Assembly (NCBI GenBank): GCA_902167325.1
Contig: LR632930.1
Location: 5,394,001 to 5,458,000 of the forward strand
From: Chitinophaga pinensis
Lineage (GTDB): Bacteria; Bacteroidota; Bacteroidia; Chitinophagales; Chitinophagaceae
Length of the DNA: 64,000 nucleotides
Direction of reading: 5' to 3'
The notes below the pieces were generated by a model. It had not been told where the DNA came from. It saw nothing but the letters and a program-made list of their open reading frames with translations, and searched no databases. A program made the position numbers and the translations under genes. Positions 44,255-52,842 of this stretch are shown here, one piece after another. Each line of letters begins with the position of its first letter. The stretch's first letter is position 1.

Positions 44255-46495
44255 ATGTCAATCAGATTGCAAGGCATGTGGCTGGTGAAAGTCCGGTCCA
44301 AGAATGCCGACGACCCACAGCAGTTCCGCATCAGCGGCGCCATCACCGGCAATGGTACCTATAACGGCGTTACCTCCACGCCCGAGGTGTTCGTGAATGG
44401 CGACAGCTGGTCCGTCACCATCCTGAACAATCCCGGCTCCGGGTTCGTTCCTTCGGAAATGCAGATACGCTTCCCGGTATCTGCGGGTGGCTTCTACAGC
44501 TTCGACATAGAGTCGAATGACTCCGGTGGCGACGAGGATTTCAATGACCTCATCATTACCTGCCGTACCCCCATTACCCCGGACGATTACATCATCTATG
44601 GAAACGTGGGTTACTACAGCGGGCATTGCTTCAACCCCTGCTATCAGCGCTACTTCGTGATCGATTCGGTTCTCACCCTGCAGGAAGCACTGAAGAACCC
44701 TGCCCTTCATGCGCTCATCAAAGACTATTACCCTTCACGCGTTAGTGAACTGCAGCAACGTGCCAATGCAGTATCCCTCAATCCTCAACCCCTCCCTCCC
44801 GGACAGGGACCGGAATTTACCCCGCTGGTAATACCCCTCAGCGATACACAACCCATCCCTCCCAAACAACGGCATCTTGTACGCAGCACTGCAGGTTCGC
44901 TGAACCTCGCTGCAGGCGATAAGAAAGCGGCTAAAGAGTCACAGGACAGCTTCTCCTTCCGTCAGCTTACTGCTGCCGAACCGGTACAGGAAGAATCCGT
45001 GTCACTTTTCCGCTCTGCCATTAAGGACAATGTTCGCCAGGAAGCCATTTCAGTGGCATCCCGATTTAAATTACTGTGTGAAACAGGCCCTCTCCCCAAT
45101 GCTGTTCTCCGCGTGCAGGAATATGACCGCAGTGCGGCTGAATTATCCGGAGCACCCTATAGCGGGCTGGGCGACCGTGAACTGCAGGGAACCACTATTT
45201 GTGACCGCAACGGTAACTACATCTTCCGCGTTCGGATGACAGGTGAGAAGGTAAGCGATGAAATCCTGACCGATACTGCAGCTGGTGAAAGCGCCACTTT
45301 CCAGACGGCCCCCGATGTAATGCTTCAGCTCATGTGCCCCGGTGTTGCTGTGCCTGCATACGAGTCCGCACCACACTGGAACATCGGTCATCTGCACCGG
45401 ATCAATATCTGTGTGCCTAAAACACAATCCTGCCTTATTCCCCTCGCATGCGACGGTATCCATATCATTCAGGGCATCGGCAACGTTGCATTGGCAGAGC
45501 CTTCCCCATCCGGCGCACGTATCGGTGGCGGCAATTATCTGGGTTCCGACGGACTCATTACTGCCTTCGGAAGCGGTGCCCCTGCGGCACGGTGTGCTGC
45601 CTGGTATGGCACCCTGCAACTGAGAGGCTGCCTGAAGAACCCCGCCGTGAAGTTCTACCGGCTTTCTTACAGGGCTATTGGTGGAAGTCTCTCTTTCATC
45701 CCCTTCAACCAACCCTTTACATTACCCTTCGACAATGGCGTAACCCTGGTCGAAAGACAGGTATTCAGTTCAAGTGCTGATGCCTACATCAATGTGGAAA
45801 CTGCCACTACTCCTACCGGCGTATGGCTCCATGCATACCGTAACATTAAAGCGCGTATCAATACCGCGGCTTTTACCAATGGTTCATACCTCTTCCGCAT
45901 CGAGGGGCTGGATGCATCACTGAACCCCGTAGCCGGCACTGTTGAAACAGTACCTTTATACTTCGATAATGCCGCTGTACAGGCGCGTATTGATCCTGAG
46001 ATCACTATGGCAGGCGTGGGTACCCTTGGTGAATGTGCGCTCTTTACCCTGCCCGCTAACCAGGAAAATCCCACACTCACCGTACGTTACCGTGCAGTAC
46101 ATAACCTCACCGGAAGCATCGGCTTCATGAACAGTTACGGTCTCAGTATGCTGAAAGGCAGTGGCGGGTTTGGTATTACCCCGGGAGCAGCTCCCGCAAT
46201 ATTCCCGGCTCCCCCGTTCCTCGACGGAACCGCCAACACCGGCCGGAACTATGTACATGGCGACCACCTCAGCTGTATCCGCTACTTCCGTGGAACGATC
46301 AATGAATCGGCCGCAGACAGTGAAGGATATGTAACCGCTACGATCACCGCTGCTTCTGGCGCCTGGCTGGAACCCCAGCAAACGTTCTGTGCCTTCGGTG
46401 TAGCACTCAGCTATCAGCTGCGGCTTACAAACGGAGAAGGGATGTACCCCTCCACTTCTGCGGGCCTGGTACTGATTGGCATACAACGCCCGTAA
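44255..46495 (+). CDS. Large protein with DUF4114-like N-terminal domain, function unknown
   Basis: This 746-residue protein has no signal peptide. Residues 1-115 resemble a DUF4114-type domain by FDIESNDSGGDEDFNDLIITC, split around the acidic loop that may bind calcium. Residues 175-190 hold a proline-rich SLNPQPLPPGQ segment seen in unrelated large bacterial proteins. Residues 275-360 look like a carboxypeptidase-regulatory beta-sandwich (DRNGNYIFRVRM). Several beta-rich domains follow, with CDGIHIIQGIGN and cysteine pairs. It is probably a multidomain structural or surface-associated protein released by a non-Sec route or acting inside the cell. It leads a compact cluster with the next two genes. 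Confidence 0.6.
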   Translation: MSIRLQGMWLVKVRSKNADDPQQFRISGAITGNGTYNGVTSTPEVFVNGDSWSVTILNNPGSGFVPSEMQIRFPVSAGGFYSFDIESNDSGGDEDFNDLIITCRTPITPDDYIIYGNVGYYSGHCFNPCYQRYFVIDSVLTLQEALKNPALHALIKDYYPSRVSELQQRANAVSLNPQPLPPGQGPEFTPLVIPLSDTQPIPPKQRHLVRSTAGSLNLAAGDKKAAKESQDSFSFRQLTAAEPVQEESVSLFRSAIKDNVRQEAISVASRFKLLCETGPLPNAVLRVQEYDRSAAELSGAPYSGLGDRELQGTTICDRNGNYIFRVRMTGEKVSDEILTDTAAGESATFQTAPDVMLQLMCPGVAVPAYESAPHWNIGHLHRINICVPKTQSCLIPLACDGIHIIQGIGNVALAEPSPSGARIGGGNYLGSDGLITAFGSGAPAARCAAWYGTLQLRGCLKNPAVKFYRLSYRAIGGSLSFIPFNQPFTLPFDNGVTLVERQVFSSSADAYINVETATTPTGVWLHAYRNIKARINTAAFTNGSYLFRIEGLDASLNPVAGTVETVPLYFDNAAVQARIDPEITMAGVGTLGECALFTLPANQENPTLTVRYRAVHNLTGSIGFMNSYGLSMLKGSGGFGITPGAAPAIFPAPPFLDGTANTGRNYVHGDHLSCIRYFRGTINESAADSEGYVTATITAASGAWLEPQQTFCAFGVALSYQLRLTNGEGMYPSTSAGLVLIGIQRP

Positions 46496-46506
46496 ATAAG
46501 GCTGCA

Positions 46507-46848
46507 ATGGACTACTATTGGCTCATACCGGGCGCGCTGGCCGTTTGGCGCATCACGCACCTGCTGGCACGGGAAGACGGTCCGTTTAACTGGATATTCG
46601 CCCTGCGGAAAAAAGCAGGCAACAGTATCTGGGGGCGGCTCCTCGATTGCCCTGCATGCCTGAGCGTTTGGATCAGCGCGCCCTTTGCCGTATGGCTGGG
46701 CCACAGCTGGGAGGCTTCCCTCCTGCTGTGGCCGGCCTTCTCGGCAACGGCCATTTTACTCGAACGATGGATGGACGGTCCGCCGGCGCCCCCTGCCCAA
46801 TACTGGGAAGACGATCAGGATACGTCTGCCACCAAACATGAACCTTAA
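46507..46848 (+). CDS. DUF1360-like small membrane protein
   Basis: This 113-residue protein has two or three hydrophobic segments. A CPACLSVWISAP motif near residue 46 resembles the CxxCxSxW signature of DUF1360, a family without known function that in Bacillus relates to spore-coat proteins. The N-terminal WRITHLLAREDGPF also fits. The C-terminal tail is hydrophilic and acidic. It starts 11 bases after the 746-residue protein and overlaps or abuts the start of the MGCCGKN gene, which suggests a functional link. Confidence 0.72.
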   Translation: MDYYWLIPGALAVWRITHLLAREDGPFNWIFALRKKAGNSIWGRLLDCPACLSVWISAPFAVWLGHSWEASLLLWPAFSATAILLERWMDGPPAPPAQYWEDDQDTSATKHEP

Positions 46849-46861
46849 AAAAATTATTATC

Positions 46862-47116
46862 ATGGGATGCTGTGGAAAGAACCGGTCGGCCTATACGCCG
46901 CAATACGGTTATAACAATCGGTTTGCCGGAGAGAGCAATTTGCCTGCCGCACCAGTAACCGTTACTTTACAATACAACGGGCAATCAGCACTTACAGTGT
47001 CAGGTCCCGTTAGCGGGAGGCGTTACCGCTTTGCCGGGTTCGGGGTACAGGTGGAAGTTGACAGCAGAGATGTACCCGGCATGAGAGGGGTACCACATTT
47101 GCAGCGGGTCATCTGA
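46862..47116 (+). CDS. Small MGCCGKN protein
   Basis: This 84-residue protein starts MGCCGKNRSAYTPQYGY. A possible start eight codons upstream would overlap the previous gene. The second half, VTLQYNGQSALTVSGPVSGRRYRFAG (read as two strands), resembles small phage- or cluster-encoded proteins with a VxGPxTGRxYxF motif and a downstream VD.RD. The vicinal cysteines near the N-terminus could bind metal or be modified. No function is known. It is last in the cluster and is followed by a terminator. Confidence 0.62.
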   Translation: MGCCGKNRSAYTPQYGYNNRFAGESNLPAAPVTVTLQYNGQSALTVSGPVSGRRYRFAGFGVQVEVDSRDVPGMRGVPHLQRVI

Positions 47117-47135
47117 TTATATGTCTCCGCTTATT

Positions 47136-47163
47136 AAAGACCTACATTACTGCAGGTCTTTTT
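47136..47163 (+). terminator. Terminator of the DUF4114-like cluster
   Basis: AAAGACCT (47136-47143) pairs with AGGTCTTT (47154-47161) and is followed by TT and a T-rich tract, 20 bases after the last stop. Confidence 0.82.
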
Positions 47164-47303
47164 AGTTTTAAAAGGGAAAAAAACACGATTGTACTATCTC
47201 CCTGTTCGAAACATCCGGAAATTTGTATCCTGATTCAACTTGAATATTGGATACCTCCATATATCTCTTTTCATCAAAAACGTGGAATTTTATAAAGGCA
47301 AAA

Positions 47304-47323
47304 CGGCTCCGTTCCCGGAGCCG
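47304..47323 (-). terminator. Terminator of the small membrane protein pair
   Basis: The perfect 8-bp stem CGGCTCCG / CGGAGCCG has a four-base loop. On the minus strand it runs into TTTTG, and on the plus strand a T tract also follows after three bases. Confidence 0.75.
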
Positions 47324-47365
47324 TAGTTTTTATGTGTACTACTCAAAGATAGTTCAGGATATTGC

Positions 47366-47620
47366 TCAAGGTACCTTACCATGTTTTTGCTGTTGGTTCT
47401 GCATATCCGGACCAGGTTTTTCAATTCCCGGAAAACAGCCACGGTAAGAAGAGTAACTTAAATACAAAGATGCCATACCGGCAATACCAAAATATTTCTC
47501 ATACCCCAGTAACTGTGAATCAGACCACGTTATATCCTTCTTTTTTCTCCAGGTAATTACCAATGAAATTCCTACTCCTGTATAACCCAGGAGTATAGAA
47601 CACTGACTTAAACTCATCAT
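47366..47620 (-). CDS. Small membrane protein (84 aa)
   Basis: This 84-residue protein has two hydrophobic segments (about residues 5-22 and 43-58) separated by a charged RKKKD loop. The C-terminal tail is rich in Pro and Gln. Its start overlaps the stop of the next gene upstream by four bases, which supports translational coupling and the reality of both small genes. No family is recognised. Confidence 0.55.
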   Translation of the reverse strand: MMSLSQCSILLGYTGVGISLVITWRKKKDITWSDSQLLGYEKYFGIAGMASLYLSYSSYRGCFPGIEKPGPDMQNQQQKHGKVP

Positions 47621-47994
47621 ACACTTTTCTTTATAACACGCTTACTATTTTGTGATGAATAGCCAAGATAACCTCCGCAAAAACCGGCAACAATAAATAC
47701 CAACAACTTTGCAACTATACTTTCAGTATCCCTTCCTTTAAGTAAAACTGTAAATGCGGAATTGGGAAAATAGTTATACAGTATAGAGAACGTAAAGGTT
47801 ACCAGACCCGCGGCACATGAAAATATGACGGCCTTACTTGTAAAATCGTCTGCACCGGTTTCTTTTAAGGCATGCCGCTCTGAGTTAACTAATTCGGAAT
47901 CCTGTAACTTACCGTTATCAGATGAATGGCTGGTGGATTCGGCAGGACTGGCTGGTTGTGGTGGCAGGGAAACAAAAATGGAGCTTTTAATCAT
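47617..47994 (-). CDS. Small membrane protein (125 aa)
   Basis: This 125-residue protein has a Ser/Pro-rich cytoplasmic-type N-terminus and two hydrophobic segments near residues 53-72 and 92-112, the latter containing GFCGGYLGY. The C-terminus is basic. It is the first gene of a two-gene unit. It resembles no family I can name; membrane effectors or small sensors are possible, but nothing in the sequence decides. Confidence 0.55.
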   Translation of the reverse strand: MIKSSIFVSLPPQPASPAESTSHSSDNGKLQDSELVNSERHALKETGADDFTSKAVIFSCAAGLVTFTFSILYNYFPNSAFTVLLKGRDTESIVAKLLVFIVAGFCGGYLGYSSQNSKRVIKKSV

Positions 47995-48172
47995 GGTGAG
48001 AATTTTTTCATTTTAAAAAAAACAAGCAATGGATCTCATACGCAAAATAGGATAAACAAAAACACAAAAAATAAATCAGCAGCAGATTTTTTTCAGCATA
48101 TGCAGCTATATAAATATTCTCCCTGCATTTCTGTATATTTAATGTAGCAGTCCAAACCAAATCAGCAGCACC

Positions 48173-48625
48173 ATGTCTTCCGAACAATATCCAAAGGTCT
48201 ACTTATACCGGCGCATTGTGCAGGCTAAAATGTTTATTGACCGGCATTACGCTGAGGAGATCGACCTGGAGAATATTTCCGACGAAGCTTACTTCTCTAA
48301 ATTCCATTTCATCCGACTTTTCAAATCCATCTACGGCAAAACACCTCAAAAATATCTTCAGGCAGTACGCATTGAAAAAGCCCAATTATTGCTGAAAGGA
48401 GAAACAACTGTTTCCGACGCCTGCTTTGCCGTAGGCTTCCAGAGCCTTACTACCTTTAGCGGATTGTTCAAGAAAATAGTGGGCGAAGCCCCTTCCTCCT
48501 TTGCCGCCCGCCATAAGGCCACGCAGGAACAGATCCGCAAATCCCCCCTTACGTTTATACCCCGTTGCTATGCCTACCAGCACGGCTGGCTGGAAAATAG
48601 CAATAATGAAGAACCCAATGTGTAA
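48173..48625 (+). CDS. Short AraC-family regulator (DNA-binding domain only)
   Basis: This 150-residue protein consists almost entirely of the double helix-turn-helix of the AraC family. It has IDLENISDEAYFSKFHFIRLFK, in parts, and GKTPQKYLQAVRIEKAQLLL, then TVSDACFAVGFQSLTTFSGLFKK and GEAPSSF. No ligand-binding domain is attached, so activity may depend on expression or a partner. It is followed after 41 bases by a VOC gene and a DUF1569 gene, which it may regulate. Confidence 0.92.
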   Translation: MSSEQYPKVYLYRRIVQAKMFIDRHYAEEIDLENISDEAYFSKFHFIRLFKSIYGKTPQKYLQAVRIEKAQLLLKGETTVSDACFAVGFQSLTTFSGLFKKIVGEAPSSFAARHKATQEQIRKSPLTFIPRCYAYQHGWLENSNNEEPNV

Positions 48626-48666
48626 GCATTAGCGGATCTTTATGGCATCACAAACACCATTGCCAT

Positions 48667-49089
48667 ATGATCACAAAAATGACCGTTACAAACATTCACG
48701 TCCTGAATCAGGACAGTGCCTTCGACTTCTATGTGAACAAGCTGGGCTTTAAAGTGGTAGATGACATCCCCATGGGACCCGATACCCGCTGGCTTACCGT
48801 TTCTCCTCCCGAACAACCCGACCTGCAAATCGTGCTGTTCCCTGTAAAAGTGAGCAAAATGTTCCCACAGGAAACCGCCGACTCCCTCATTGCACTCATC
48901 AAAAAAGGCATCTTCGGATGCGGAGTACTCACCTGTAAGGATGTTTTCGCGACCTACGAAGAACTCAAAGCCAAAGGCGTGGAGTTCATTAAACCTCCTA
49001 CCAAAGAGTTCTACGGCACCGAAGCCCTTTTCAAAGATGATTCCGGCAACTACTTTTCTTTACAACCCTTAGATAATTTTGGCTCATGA
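48667..49089 (+). CDS. VOC-fold (glyoxalase/bleomycin-resistance-like) protein
   Basis: This 140-residue vicinal-oxygen-chelate protein has SAFDFYVNKLGFKVVDDI near residue 17 and a second half with FIKPPTKEFYGTEALFKDDSG, each ending in the family strand pattern. A glutamine- or glutamate-poor metal site makes a binding or resistance role as likely as catalysis. Its stop overlaps the start of the DUF1569 gene by four bases (ATGA). Confidence 0.9.
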   Translation: MITKMTVTNIHVLNQDSAFDFYVNKLGFKVVDDIPMGPDTRWLTVSPPEQPDLQIVLFPVKVSKMFPQETADSLIALIKKGIFGCGVLTCKDVFATYEELKAKGVEFIKPPTKEFYGTEALFKDDSGNYFSLQPLDNFGS

Positions 49090-49532
49090 AATCGGTATTT
49101 GATAAAGCAGTCAGGGAAGAACTGATAAACAGAATACATTCCCTTAGCCCTAACAGTCAGCCAGGCTGGGGCAAAATGAGTGTGTATGAGATGGCGAAGC
49201 ACTGCACCACCTGGGACGAATGGGTGCAGGGCACACACAGCCCCGTTTATAAGCAGGAATTTCTCGGGAAGATCTTCGGGAAGATGGCGCTGAAAAGCAA
49301 TACGAAAGATGCAAGGCCCCTGCAAAAGAACATGCCCGCCGGGAAACTGAAGGTCATGGGAAGCGGCGATGCAGCACAACAAAAACAACAGTGGATCACC
49401 CGTGTGGAAGGCTACGCCAATTACTCCAATCCTGCCTTCATCCATGACTTCTTTGGTAAGATGACGCAAGAACAGATCGGGGTATTCGCCTATAAGCACG
49501 CCGATCATCATCTACGGCAGTTTGGGGTGTAG
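49086..49532 (+). CDS. DUF1569 (DinB-like) protein
   Basis: This 148-residue protein has the four-helix DinB-like pattern of DUF1569. There is a His in MSVYEMAKHCTTWDEW near residue 38, and a closing KHADHHLRQF near 140, whose histidines typically bind a metal in this superfamily. It may be a metal-dependent thiol transferase, but the activity is unknown. It is coupled by a four-base overlap to the VOC gene. Confidence 0.85.
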   Translation: MKSVFDKAVREELINRIHSLSPNSQPGWGKMSVYEMAKHCTTWDEWVQGTHSPVYKQEFLGKIFGKMALKSNTKDARPLQKNMPAGKLKVMGSGDAAQQKQQWITRVEGYANYSNPAFIHDFFGKMTQEQIGVFAYKHADHHLRQFGV

Positions 49533-49537
49533 ACCAT

Positions 49538-50479
49538 CTACCGCAATACCACTACGTGCCCTTTAAACACCTGCCAATCCCCGGCAGCATCCCGCACACG
49601 GAGTATGTACACATACGTACCTGCATCCAGACCATTCGCATCCCACTTCTGCTGGTATTGCTTCTGCTGGAAAATCACCTGTCCCCAGCGATTGAAAATC
49701 GTCAGCTCGTTTTCCGGGTAACGCTCCAGACCGATGATCCGGAACCTGTCGTTGCGCCCGTCATTATTAGCCGTGAATGCATTGGGAATAAAGAGCGGCA
49801 TTACATTTAACCGGTGGGTGGAACGGTTGTTGGCAGCCACACTATCCGGCTGTGTAGCCGTTACTACCGCGGTATTTTCAATATTCCCTGCTTTGGCCAC
49901 ACGCGTCATCACTTTTAAAGTAGCGCTCTGGCGGGCCTGCAGTACCGGCAGCAGCCATGTTACTTTCCTTTCTCCCGGGTTGTAAGAAGCCGCACCTGCA
50001 GATGCAGGGGGCAGTCCCTCGAATTCCAGTTCAGGCGGCAGGATATCCGTCACTACAATATCCATAGCTCCGGCCGGACCGTTATTCGTTACCGTAAGCA
50101 GGTAGGAAAGGGTTTGTCCTGCCAGCACCTGGTGTGCATCGGCAGTTTTAAATACTGCCATATCAGTTCCCCGCAGCCCAGTAACAGGGGCAGGCTCGAG
50201 GATCACAGGGTCGGAATGATCGGACGCACATGCATCGCCACCATTAAAAGCTACTACGGTATAAATGCCCGGCATGGTAGCGGTATAACTTACCCTGGTG
50301 GCACCGGCAACCGGCTGTCCGTTTCGGTACCATTGGTACCGGCTAACGGGAGTGCCTGCAGCGGTGAGCCGGACCTGTCGCCCCGGCTCAATAGGCCGCA
50401 CGACTGGCCCGGACTGCCCAAAGGCAACCGCGGCGCTTCCGGTTAGGAAAACGATCAATATGCGGGTTTTCCGCAACAT
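49538..50479 (-). CDS. Secreted protein with DUF11 domain and gliding-motility-type C-terminal domain
   Basis: This 313-residue exported protein has a signal peptide (LIVFLTGSAAVAFGQ). An Ig-like domain (RYQWYRNGQPVAGA) is followed by a DUF11 domain, residues 110-225 (TVTNNGPAGAMDIVVTDILP). Residues 228-313 form a gliding-motility-associated CTD: FIPNAFTANNDGRNDRF, then FNRWGQVIF, LDAGTYVYILRV and a final GHVVVLR. This is the type B sorting signal of the type IX secretion system, so the protein should be exported to or released at the cell surface. It is the last of three genes with gaps of only a few bases. Confidence 0.9.
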   Translation of the reverse strand: MLRKTRILIVFLTGSAAVAFGQSGPVVRPIEPGRQVRLTAAGTPVSRYQWYRNGQPVAGATRVSYTATMPGIYTVVAFNGGDACASDHSDPVILEPAPVTGLRGTDMAVFKTADAHQVLAGQTLSYLLTVTNNGPAGAMDIVVTDILPPELEFEGLPPASAGAASYNPGERKVTWLLPVLQARQSATLKVMTRVAKAGNIENTAVVTATQPDSVAANNRSTHRLNVMPLFIPNAFTANNDGRNDRFRIIGLERYPENELTIFNRWGQVIFQQKQYQQKWDANGLDAGTYVYILRVRDAAGDWQVFKGHVVVLR

Positions 50480-50480
50480 C

Positions 50481-51350
50481 CTATTCGATGGTGATAGTCG
50501 GTTTGTCAGCTTTCTTCCATACGTTCACCGTAGCGGTGGCGGTACTTACGCCACTGTACAGGCCGGTACCGTTGTACGCGTTGCATGCCCCGGCCTTAGG
50601 CGTCATGGTATACTTCACATCCAGCTGAATGGTGTAAGTAGTTGCTGTGCCGGATGCTGCAGGATCAACCAGTGTATGGCTGTCCTGATCGGTACCTACG
50701 GCTGTGCGGATATTGGAAGCACTTACTTTATACCATGCATAATTCAGTGCAAAATTATCTGCCGTAAATGCCGGCAGAGACAGGCCGGTGATGGCACGGG
50801 GTGTAACGTCGAATGCTACGGTACCGGTGAAAACGATGGCATTTCCTCCGGTAGGTGCTCCGGTTTCAGAACAGTAGCCTACGCCTTCCGCTTCCGTTTT
50901 ATTGACACGGGGTGTTACTTTAAGTTTAGGAAGCACGTATACCGTGAAATAGCTCGGGTCGGCATCACAACCTGCAGAGGCCACACTCGCGGTTACGCGG
51001 TACACATGCCATCCCGGCTCTGCGTCATCAATACTCATTCTGTGTGGTGTGCCTCCATTGGGCAGGAGTGTGTAAGTGCTGCCGTCGGTATTCAGTTCTT
51101 CCCATTTATAACCGGTGTAAGCCAGGTTATTGGCCGCATCCTGCGTGGAAGACACAAGGGTGAAATCAGCCGTTTCGGCACAGAACAGGGTGGAACCATC
51201 GTTGGTAGAAGTACCCTGCTGGTAGTTCCCGGTTTTAAACAGGTCTGCCGGCGTGGTGAACTTGGTTTGCCCCATGGTGTTCAGGGCAAAGAGCAGGAAA
51301 CCTGCTGCGAGGAGCCAAAAGGCGGAAAGGGTGCGATGTTGCTTTCTCAT
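50481..51350 (-). CDS. Secreted Ig-like cell-surface protein
   Basis: This 289-residue protein has a signal peptide (FWLLAAGFLLFALNTMGQ) and beta-sandwich-like domains with paired cysteines (TLFCAETADF, GCDADPSYFTVYVLP, YCSETGAPTGG). No sorting domain is present at its C-terminus, which ends KKADKPTITIE just as a new strand would begin. This ending parallels that of the gene before it. It lies one base before the CTD-bearing gene. It is probably part of a surface complex with its neighbours. Confidence 0.75.
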   Translation of the reverse strand: MRKQHRTLSAFWLLAAGFLLFALNTMGQTKFTTPADLFKTGNYQQGTSTNDGSTLFCAETADFTLVSSTQDAANNLAYTGYKWEELNTDGSTYTLLPNGGTPHRMSIDDAEPGWHVYRVTASVASAGCDADPSYFTVYVLPKLKVTPRVNKTEAEGVGYCSETGAPTGGNAIVFTGTVAFDVTPRAITGLSLPAFTADNFALNYAWYKVSASNIRTAVGTDQDSHTLVDPAASGTATTYTIQLDVKYTMTPKAGACNAYNGTGLYSGVSTATATVNVWKKADKPTITIE

Positions 51351-51354
51351 ATCA

Positions 51355-52683
51355 TCAGGGATTATTTTGAATGGTTAAAGACGGTGGTCCTGCTTTCGGC
51401 GTCACGGTCAGTGGAAACGAAGCCCTTGTTTCGGTATTCGTACAACCAACGCGCTGGGCTTCCACGTAAAAGACATACTCACCCGCCGTGGTAATCACCG
51501 GGGTTATGCTGTTACCCGTACCCAGGAAGGTGGTCCCATTGTACCACCGGTAAGTGTCGCAGGCTTCAGGGCCTGTTACCGAAAAACCTATGCCCCCAAC
51601 CAGCGTGATGCAGATGGGACTTGGTCCTCCAACGCCGTTGACCGTATAAGCTACCGTGGGCTTGCGCGCAATACGGGTTACATCAAATAAGTGGAGGGTA
51701 AGCGCTACACCTGCAATGGCGCTGAGGCGGATTTCCACCCGGTCAAATGAACCTGTTACTGCGGCTGTCAGTATACCTATAGGACCACCAGCTGTAAGGA
51801 GGCGGAGCGATAAGCCGGTACTTGCCGAAGTGATGGGACTCCCCACCGCCATGTTCCCCAGGTAAGGCTGGATGCTGAATGTGCCAAGGAGGGTAAGGTC
51901 GAGCAACGGGGCACCGTCGCGGGAGAGCATGATGCTGACGGAATCGCCCGGGGTAGAGGAGGTACTGAATACAACGGTTTCGTACACGGTGCCGGTTAGC
52001 CCAAGGCCCAGGTTCATGTGCGCGGCGGTAGTGAGGTCAGCGTCCACCGCGTCCCATTCATGTGTCACATTACCCAGCGTGAGAATATTCAGGCCAGAAT
52101 GTGCGCCTTTCATAACATCGATGGCCTGATTGCAGGCGATGGGGGAAGCAGTGTTCTTCAGGATAAACGCCTCAAAAACCTTCATGGTGTACCCTACAGA
52201 GATGCCACCGGTTACGGTGATAAATACCCCGTCGTAATCACTGCCGGGCGTGAGTGAAATTTCCAGCTCTCCGGTTCCATTTAGCAAACCCAGCAGCGAA
52301 GCATCGGTGACAGCGGGCGCAACGGCTATCCTGGTAGCACCCGGTCCGTTCACATACCCCTGCACGGAAAAGCCTGCGCCAACACCCAGCGTACCATTCA
52401 GGGTGGAAAGCTTCAGGTAAACAGGGGTGCCCGCGGCAATGCGTTCCCCAAACCCCAGCCATTGGCGGGTAGTGGAAAGTGCGATTGCATTAAGTATGGA
52501 AGCAGTGGCAGGAAGCTGATCAGCTGCTTTATAAGCATCGGTAACACTGCCGAAAGTAGTTTGCCAGTTCGCATATTGCCTGATCTGCCGGGTACACTGC
52601 CCGTACACGGACTGACCATGCCCAAGCAGGCATATTACCAGTAATAAGGTCCACAGGATATATGGAGAGCGGTGATGCTTCAT
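51355..52683 (-). CDS. Secreted Ig-like cell-surface protein
   Basis: The start MKHHRSPYILWTLLLVICLL gives 442 residues with a signal peptide. The main part (residues 30-350) contains a repeated beta-sandwich with TASILNAIALSTTRQWLGFGE and similar sugar- or ligand-binding-like patterns. The last 90 residues are Ig-like (AGEYVFYVEAQRVGCTNTETRA). It ends PKAGPPSLTIQNNP without a sorting domain. It is first in the three-gene operon, with four TGTTCATT repeats about 110-155 bases upstream. Confidence 0.78.
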   Translation of the reverse strand: MKHHRSPYILWTLLLVICLLGHGQSVYGQCTRQIRQYANWQTTFGSVTDAYKAADQLPATASILNAIALSTTRQWLGFGERIAAGTPVYLKLSTLNGTLGVGAGFSVQGYVNGPGATRIAVAPAVTDASLLGLLNGTGELEISLTPGSDYDGVFITVTGGISVGYTMKVFEAFILKNTASPIACNQAIDVMKGAHSGLNILTLGNVTHEWDAVDADLTTAAHMNLGLGLTGTVYETVVFSTSSTPGDSVSIMLSRDGAPLLDLTLLGTFSIQPYLGNMAVGSPITSASTGLSLRLLTAGGPIGILTAAVTGSFDRVEIRLSAIAGVALTLHLFDVTRIARKPTVAYTVNGVGGPSPICITLVGGIGFSVTGPEACDTYRWYNGTTFLGTGNSITPVITTAGEYVFYVEAQRVGCTNTETRASFPLTVTPKAGPPSLTIQNNP

Positions 52684-52793
52684 ATGGCAGGGATACGGCC
52701 TCATCAGGAGAGGATACTGCTTAAAAGGGCTTAGTAGCCGCTATGCATACGAAGTAACCAAATATGAAGGAACAGGGGCATATGTGTCAGATA

Positions 52794-52839
52794 ATGAACA
52801 ATTAATGAACAGTGATCAGAAAATGAACAGGAATGAACA
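52794..52839 (-). promoter_or_regulatory. Four-copy TGTTCAT repeat upstream of the surface operon
   Basis: On the minus strand TGTTCAT occurs four times: complement of 52833-52839, 52823-52829, 52805-52811 and 52794-52800. The first and last pairs are spaced 10 and 11 bases, one helical turn, with 18 bases between the pairs. The array lies just after the SusD terminator and ends about 28 bases upstream of a one-mismatch TAnnTTTG element (complement of 52759-52766). This fits an activator site. LytTR-type direct repeats are similar. Confidence 0.6.
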
Positions 52840-52842
52840 AAC

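Noticed and set aside
50298..51494. Plus-strand frame of 398 codons over the surface-protein operon
   Set aside because: Rich in Cys, Arg and Gly, with no domain. It crosses three supported minus-strand genes with signal peptides.
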